This document shows, piece after piece, positions 6,923 through 10,839 of a stretch of DNA of 10,839 bases. Source of the DNA: a bacterium. GTDB taxonomy: Bacteria > Hydrogenedentota > Hydrogenedentia > Hydrogenedentiales > SLHB01. Every line of letters starts with the position of its first letter. Position 1 is the stretch's first letter. The stretch covers positions 1 through 10,839 of the forward strand of contig JAAEQP010001621.1 of assembly GCA_024231375.1 (NCBI GenBank). Reading direction: 5' to 3'. The position numbers were made by a program, and so were the translations under genes. The notes beneath the pieces are model-generated. The model worked only from the letters and a program-made list of their open reading frames with translations, searched no databases and had not been told where the DNA came from.

Positions 6923-7705
6923 TTGTCCATTTCTCCCATAGGCGTAGGCGGTACGTTTCAAGCGTTGTCATCGTTGGGCGCAAGAACCCCCGCGCTCGGC
7001 AACCAGGAGGACTCCACCTCCACTGAGCCCACTCTGTCTACTACGTCCACTTCGTCCACCGACCAAGCTTCTGGCGAGCCGCTCAAGGCGGCGAACGGCG
7101 CGCTGGCGTCCAGCGAAGACGAACTGACCACCGAGGAACAGCAGGAACTGCGCCAACTGAAGAGCCGCGACCAAGAGGTGCGGCGTCACGAACAGGCCCA
7201 CGTGGCGGCCGGAGGCGGGTATGTGAAAGGTGGCGCCCGCCTGAAGTACACCACCGGCCCCGACGGCAAGCGGTACGCGTCCGGCGGCGACGTACGCATC
7301 GAGGTCGGCGCCGAACGCACCCCCGAAGCCACCGTCCGCAAGATGCAGCAGATCAAACGCGCCGCCCTGGCCCCGGCCAAACCGTCGGCCCAGGATCGCG
7401 CCGTGTACCGAGGGGCCGCCAACCAGGAGACCGTTGCACGTCAGAAACTGGCCGAGGCCCGCTCGCGCGAAGCAGGAATGGAACCCGACGCCACCAGCGA
7501 TGCACAGCCACCCGAATCCGTCAATGAACCCAAGCCCGGCGCACCCCCATCCCAGGCCAAGGGCGGCAGCATTCTCCGCCGGGCGGCCGCCAATGCCTAC
7601 GAAGCGCGCGAAACCGCCGACGCCTCCGGTCCTGTTTCCGAATCGCCGGTCTCGGACGATCCCGTCACCGGCCCGAGCGTACGTTCTCTGGATCTGCGCA
7701 TCTGA
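6923..7705 (+). CDS. SprA-like putative metalloprotease (CJM1_0395-type)
   Basis: A 260-residue protein matching the SprA-related putative metalloprotease family. The conserved core covers about 67-185: LTTEEQQELRQLKSRDQEVR (68-87), the zinc-protease-like HEQAH (89-93), AAGGGYVKGGARLKYTTGPD (95-114), GKRYASGGDVRIEV (115-128), PEATVRKMQQIKRAALAPA (134-152) and PSAQDRAVYRGAA (154-166). The N-terminal 60 residues are rich in Ser and Thr with no clear signal peptide, and the C-terminal 75 are proline- and alanine-rich and likely disordered. HEQAH fits HExxH, but a third zinc ligand cannot be assigned by eye. The family is found in many bacteria and, to my knowledge, has no firmly established role; cytosolic or secreted location is undecided. 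It appears monocistronic, with its own promoter before it and a hairpin right after the stop. Confidence 0.8.
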   Translation: MSISPIGVGGTFQALSSLGARTPALGNQEDSTSTEPTLSTTSTSSTDQASGEPLKAANGALASSEDELTTEEQQELRQLKSRDQEVRRHEQAHVAAGGGYVKGGARLKYTTGPDGKRYASGGDVRIEVGAERTPEATVRKMQQIKRAALAPAKPSAQDRAVYRGAANQETVARQKLAEARSREAGMEPDATSDAQPPESVNEPKPGAPPSQAKGGSILRRAAANAYEARETADASGPVSESPVSDDPVTGPSVRSLDLRI

Positions 7706-7722
7706 CCCGCGTCCAGCGCGGG
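7706..7722 (+). terminator. Hairpin directly after the SprA-like stop
   Basis: CCCGCG (7706-7711) and CGCGGG (7717-7722) form a six-base-pair GC stem with loop TCCAG, starting at the base after the stop codon. No T-tract follows, so it may protect the 3' end or pause polymerase rather than terminate by itself. Confidence 0.35.
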
Positions 7723-7740
7723 ACTTCCACCGCCGCCTTG

Positions 7741-7749
7741 TGGTAAACT
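7741..7749 (+). promoter_or_regulatory. Possible extended -10 promoter for the transketolase gene
   Basis: TGG precedes TAAACT (7744-7749, four of six to TATAAT). No -35 match is seen. The resulting leader would be about 88 bases long, up to the ATG at 7844. The preceding bases CCTTG also occur before the -10 of the SprA-like gene. Confidence 0.35.
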
Positions 7750-7843
7750 CAATGCCATTCTGCGCGAGTCTGTGCAGGACCTGTGAGCGGCTTATCTTGG
7801 AACGTACGCGCGCTCTGCGTGCCCGAATCAAGGGAGTACCCCG

Positions 7844-9739
7844 ATGACTTTCCCGATTGACGTAAGCAACTACAAGCCCCTGTCCCTCGACCCGGCTCAG
7901 GGCACCATGGCTCCCGAGCAGAAGGCCCAGTGGCTGACCAATATCCAGATCGTACGCGACACCATCATCTTCTACACCGCCATCGCGGGCGTGAAAGGTC
8001 TGGGCGGCCACACGGGCGGCGCCTACAGCATCGTGCCGGAAGTGCTGCTCGCCGACGGGTTCATGCACGGCAGCGACAGCGTGTACCCGGCCTTCTTCGA
8101 CGAAGCCGGCCACCGCGTGGCGATCCAGTACGCCATGTCCGCCTTCAACGACGACATGCCCTTCGAAAAACTCCTCCACTACCGTGAATTCGGCGAAGGC
8201 CTCTACGGCCATCCCGAACTCGATCCCGAACTTGGCGTGAAATTCGCCTCCGGGCGCCTGGGCCACATGTGGGCCTTCATCAACGGCGTTGCCATGGCCA
8301 ATACGGACAAGGCTGTGGTCATGTTCGGTAGCGACGGATCGCAGATGGAAGGCAACGACGCCGAGGCCGCCCGTCTCGCCGTGGCCCAGCAACTCAACGT
8401 GGTGCTCTGCATCGACGACAACAACGTCACCATTTCGGGCCATCCCAACGACTATCTTCCCGGCTATGACGTGGCCAAGACCCTTGAAGGCCACGGCCTC
8501 ACCGTCGACAAGGGCGACGGCGAAGACTACGATTCCCTGTTCACGCGGATGCGGAAAGCCTTCGCGACACCGAGTCCCGTGGCGCTGGTCAACACGCGGC
8601 CCATGGCGCCGGGCGTACCGGGCGTCGAAGGCACCCATGCCGGCCACGACGTGGTCAACAAGACGGCCGCCGTCGAATATCTCACCGATCGCGGCCAGAC
8701 CGCCGCGGTCGATTTCCTCAACGACATCACCGTTGAGAAGACCAAAGTCACCTACCTCGGCTCCTCCGAGGATCAATGCAGCAACCGCACCGAATTTGGC
8801 ACGATTGTCAACGGCATCCTTGACGGCATGTCCGAAGACGAACGCAAAGCCAAGGTTGTCGTGGTCGACTCGGACCTGGAAGGTTCCACGGGGCTCAAGG
8901 GCATCCGCGTAGCCCATCCCGAGGTCTGCATCAACGGCGGCGTCCAGGAACGCGGCAACTTCAGCGCGGCCGCCGGTTTCGGATTCGAGAAGGGCAAACA
9001 AGGTATCTTCAGCACCTTCTCGGCGTTCCTGGAGATGATCCTCTCCGAAGCCACCATGGCACGCCTGAACGATGCCAACTGCATCTGCCATTTCTCGCAC
9101 GCCGGTGTAGACGACATGGCCGACAATACCTGCCATTTTGGCACCAACATCTTCCTGGCCGACTCGGGCCTTCCCGAAGGCGACAAGACGCGCCTCTACT
9201 TCGCCGCCGATGCGCTCCAGCTCAAGTCGCTTGTGGAAACCGTCTGGGATGACGAAGGTATCCGCTACGTCTTCACCACGCGCTCCAAAGTGCCCTTCGT
9301 CTGCAAGGAAGACGGCACGAAGTTCTACGACGGCGATTATGCCTTCGTGCCCGGCAAGGACGAAGGCATCCGCGAAGGCGCAGCGGGCTACGTCGTGGCT
9401 TACGGCGAAATGCTGTATCGCGCCCTCGACGCCGTCGACCGCGCACGCGCCGACGGGTTGGACGTGGGCCTTATCAACAAGGCCACCCTCAATGTCGCCG
9501 ACGAAGACATGTTGGACGCCATCGGCCAGACCGGGTTCGTGCTGGTCGTGGAAGGGCAGAACACGCTCACCGGCCTCGGGTCACGGTTCGGCACCTGGCT
9601 GCTCCAGCGCGGCCTTGCTCCCAAGTACGAAGCCATGGGCGTCACCAAGCCTGGCGAAGGCGGAACGACCGAACAGATCGGGTTCCAAGGCCTCGCGCCG
9701 GACGACATCCTCGCGAAGATCAAGAAGCTCGCTGGCTAG
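7844..9739 (+). CDS. Transketolase-family thiamine diphosphate enzyme, divergent single-chain form
   Basis: A 631-residue ThDP enzyme with all three transketolase domains. N-terminal cofactor domain: GGHTGG (54-59), AGH with His90, GHPE (122-125), SGRLGHM (136-142) and the ThDP/metal motif from GSDG (162-165) through EG (169-170) to DDNN (191-194); Asp164 and Asn194 are 30 apart, as in yeast transketolase. Pyrimidine domain: GVQERGNFSAAAGFG (366-380), where Glu369 is the cofactor-activating Glu. The C-terminal domain (about 505-625) contains VVVEGQNTLTGLGS (567-580). Classical enzymes read GEDGPTHQP in the middle domain; here it is HAGVDDMADNTCHFGTN (419-435), keeping only a His equivalent, and the SNLTR phosphate-binding segment is also changed. 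It may act on pentose-phosphate-pathway sugars or on a related ketose or keto acid. Shine-Dalgarno AAGGGAG (7830-7836) lies seven bases before the ATG. A strong terminator follows, so it is probably monocistronic. Confidence 0.85.
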   Translation: MTFPIDVSNYKPLSLDPAQGTMAPEQKAQWLTNIQIVRDTIIFYTAIAGVKGLGGHTGGAYSIVPEVLLADGFMHGSDSVYPAFFDEAGHRVAIQYAMSAFNDDMPFEKLLHYREFGEGLYGHPELDPELGVKFASGRLGHMWAFINGVAMANTDKAVVMFGSDGSQMEGNDAEAARLAVAQQLNVVLCIDDNNVTISGHPNDYLPGYDVAKTLEGHGLTVDKGDGEDYDSLFTRMRKAFATPSPVALVNTRPMAPGVPGVEGTHAGHDVVNKTAAVEYLTDRGQTAAVDFLNDITVEKTKVTYLGSSEDQCSNRTEFGTIVNGILDGMSEDERKAKVVVVDSDLEGSTGLKGIRVAHPEVCINGGVQERGNFSAAAGFGFEKGKQGIFSTFSAFLEMILSEATMARLNDANCICHFSHAGVDDMADNTCHFGTNIFLADSGLPEGDKTRLYFAADALQLKSLVETVWDDEGIRYVFTTRSKVPFVCKEDGTKFYDGDYAFVPGKDEGIREGAAGYVVAYGEMLYRALDAVDRARADGLDVGLINKATLNVADEDMLDAIGQTGFVLVVEGQNTLTGLGSRFGTWLLQRGLAPKYEAMGVTKPGEGGTTEQIGFQGLAPDDILAKIKKLAG

Positions 9740-9763
9740 CCGCGCGGCATACCAAGCAGTTCA

Positions 9764-9801
9764 ACGCCCCCGGGCCGTCGCGGTCCGGGGGCGTCTTTTT
9801 C
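9764..9801 (+). terminator. Intrinsic terminator after the transketolase gene
   Basis: CGCCCCCGG (9765-9773) pairs perfectly with CCGGGGGCG (9785-9793). The stem extends inward by a G-T and two G-C pairs and outward by one A-T pair, with a five-base loop. It is followed by TCTTTTTC, the expected T-tract. It lies 25 bases after the stop codon. Confidence 0.9.
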
Positions 9802-9890
9802 GGCTACGTGCGTAGCGTTTCACGAAGCGGGCGGTACTGTTCAGTATGCATGCGCCGTGTATCCGACGGGCGCAACCGGGGGGCCATGCC

Positions 9891-10706
9891 ATGAGCGACA
9901 CCGACGACACGGCGGGCGAATTCCAGGAACTGAACGACGAAGCGCACGGCATTTGGAACGCCAACGCCGAGTGGTGGGACGACCGCATCGGCGATGGCAA
10001 CGACTTCCAGACCGAACTCATCGAGCCAGCCTCGCTACGTCTGCTCCAGCTTCAGTCTGGCGAACGCGTGGTCGACGCAGCCTGCGGCGCGGGCCGGTTC
10101 GCGCGCATCATGGCGGAGCAGGGCGCGTCCGTGGACGCCTTCGACTACAGCGAAGCCTTCATCGCACGCGCACGGGAACGCACGCCCGAGGACCTGACAG
10201 ACATTCGGTACCACGTAATCGACGGTACGGATTCCGACCAGGTCCACTCCCTCGGAACCGGCCAGTTCAACGCCGCCGCGTCCAACATGGCCCTCATGGA
10301 CATGGCGTCCATCGAGCCGCTGTTCGCCGGCATCTTCGACCTCTTGAAGCCCGGCGGCCGATTTGTGTTCTCGGTGACCCACCCGTGCTTTCACTCGATT
10401 GGGGTGACCAAGGTCATCGAACAGCATTGCACGGAGTCAAGCAAGGGCGCGTCTCACGGAATCCGCGTCATGCGCTACATCACGCCGGGTTCCGCGAAGG
10501 GCGAAGGCATTCGCAACCAGCCCCAGTTGCAATATTACTTCCACCGCCCATTGCACCTCTTGCTCGCCGCCGCATTCAAGGCGGGATTCACAGTCGACGG
10601 CCTGGAGGAGCCTGCCTTCCCGGCCGATGAGGCCAAGTCTGGCGTGATGGGCTGGCATTGCATGCCCGAGATCCCACCCGTACTCGTCGTGCGGGTTCGG
10701 AAGTAG
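9891..10706 (+). CDS. Class I SAM-dependent methyltransferase
   Basis: A 271-residue cytosolic methyltransferase with a Rossmann-like fold. Motif I is VVDAACGAGRFAR (60-72), the AdoMet-binding glycine loop. The acidic residue at the end of strand 2 is Asp85 in VDAFDYSEAFI. A motif-IV-like segment FNAAASNMALMDM (126-138) is followed by LLKPGGRFVFSVTHPCF (151-167), the usual post-motif strand with THPCF. A variable segment (168-214) and a YYFHRPLHLLLAAAFKAGF helix (215-233) form the substrate side. The AEWWDDRIGDGNDF stretch near 26-39 is typical of small-molecule methyltransferases of this group. The start chosen is the ATG at 9891, seven bases after a GGGGGG run; the ATG at 9846 has no Shine-Dalgarno. 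Substrate unknown. It is a stand-alone gene after a terminator. Confidence 0.85.
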   Translation: MSDTDDTAGEFQELNDEAHGIWNANAEWWDDRIGDGNDFQTELIEPASLRLLQLQSGERVVDAACGAGRFARIMAEQGASVDAFDYSEAFIARARERTPEDLTDIRYHVIDGTDSDQVHSLGTGQFNAAASNMALMDMASIEPLFAGIFDLLKPGGRFVFSVTHPCFHSIGVTKVIEQHCTESSKGASHGIRVMRYITPGSAKGEGIRNQPQLQYYFHRPLHLLLAAAFKAGFTVDGLEEPAFPADEAKSGVMGWHCMPEIPPVLVVRVRK

Positions 10707-10727
10707 CCACAAATCAAACGGTTGCGA

Positions 10728-10748
10728 GTTCCAGGGAACGAGCGTTCC
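10728..10748. repeat. Overlapping GTTCC/GGAAC palindromes
   Basis: Two perfect inverted repeats share a half-site: GTTCC-AG-GGAAC (10728-10739) and GGAACG-AG-CGTTCC (10735-10748). The three half-sites are regularly spaced with AG at each centre or one base from it. The site lies 22 bases past the methyltransferase stop and about 36 bases upstream of a possible -10. It could be an operator for the next gene, a methyltransferase 3'-end structure, or a copy of a dispersed element. No T-tract follows. Confidence 0.45.
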
Positions 10749-10780
10749 AAGGACCAGGGCAATCGCACTAAAACTCAATC

Positions 10781-10789
10781 TGCTATAGC
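10781..10789 (+). promoter_or_regulatory. Possible extended -10 for a gene beyond the window
   Basis: TGC precedes TATAGC (10784-10789, four of six to TATAAT). No -35 is clear. A start near 10796 would give a leader that reaches the Shine-Dalgarno-like run at the window edge. Confidence 0.3.
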
Positions 10790-10832
10790 GTCTGCGTTGT
10801 GAGTGCAGCCCCGCGTACCCCTTCCGGCCCAC

Positions 10833-10839
10833 GGAGGAG
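10833..10839 (+). promoter_or_regulatory. Shine-Dalgarno-like run at the window edge
   Basis: GGAGGAG occupies the last seven bases. Together with the 126 bases of non-coding DNA before it and the possible -10 at 10784, it suggests that a plus-strand gene begins just past the end of the window. The start codon is not in view. Confidence 0.4.

Noticed and set aside
7750..7843. A riboswitch in the transketolase leader
   Set aside because: Only short hairpins are visible and no known aptamer consensus, including the thiamine box, is recognisable.
6968..9136. A minus-strand open frame of about 722 codons opposite the SprA-like and transketolase genes
   Set aside because: It spans two conserved plus-strand genes and the terminator-promoter gap between them, shows no family motif and has composition typical of antisense readthrough in GC-rich DNA.
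9846..9890. ATG at 9846 as the methyltransferase start
   Set aside because: No Shine-Dalgarno precedes it and the added residues are not conserved in type; the ATG at 9891 follows a G-rich run at proper spacing.

Overview
The window is GC-rich bacterial chromosome, densely coding, with no tRNA, rRNA, CRISPR array, insertion sequence or phage gene seen. A ThuA-like protein, a non-heme uroporphyrinogen-decarboxylase-like protein and a Gfo/Idh/MocA oxidoreductase lie together beside a YfhO-type membrane protein. That mix recalls the sugar-catabolic gene stock of Planctomycetota, Lentisphaerota, Verrucomicrobiota or Candidatus Hydrogenedentota. This is an impression from gene content, not a proof of taxonomy.

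Left part (1-3508). A REP-like imperfect palindrome lies at 19-83. Three minus-strand genes follow in a probable operon read from right to left: ThuA-like protein (3218 to 2475), UroD-like protein (2444 to 1359) and HD-GYP-like protein (1294 to 137), with gaps of 30 and 64 bases. A good sigma70-type promoter for this operon sits at 3274-3302. The 290-base divergent region 3219-3508 also holds a dyad (3304-3325) and a plus-strand promoter (3387-3416) for the gene going the other way.

Middle part (3509-7705). The Gfo/Idh/MocA oxidoreductase (3509-4525) overlaps by four bases (GTGA) a 752-residue YfhO-like polytopic membrane protein (4522-6780). After a hairpin at 6807-6824 comes a separate unit, a SprA-like putative metalloprotease with an HEQAH motif (6923-7705). 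It uses a TTG start behind a perfect Shine-Dalgarno and has an extended -10 promoter.

Right part (7706-10839). A divergent single-chain transketolase-family enzyme (7844-9739) ends at a strong intrinsic terminator (9764-9801). A class I SAM-dependent methyltransferase follows (9891-10706). The last 133 bases hold overlapping palindromes, a possible -10 element, and a Shine-Dalgarno-like run at the very edge that probably serves a gene beyond the window.

How the genes may work together: the pairing of ThuA with a Gfo/Idh/MocA oxidoreductase resembles rhizobial ThuA/ThuB, where disaccharides are oxidised to 3-keto derivatives. A sugar-oxidation module is therefore the best reading of 1359-4525. 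The UroD-like and HD-GYP-like proteins both have altered metal-site residues, and their roles in the module are unknown. The transketolase, metalloprotease and methyltransferase appear to be independent units.
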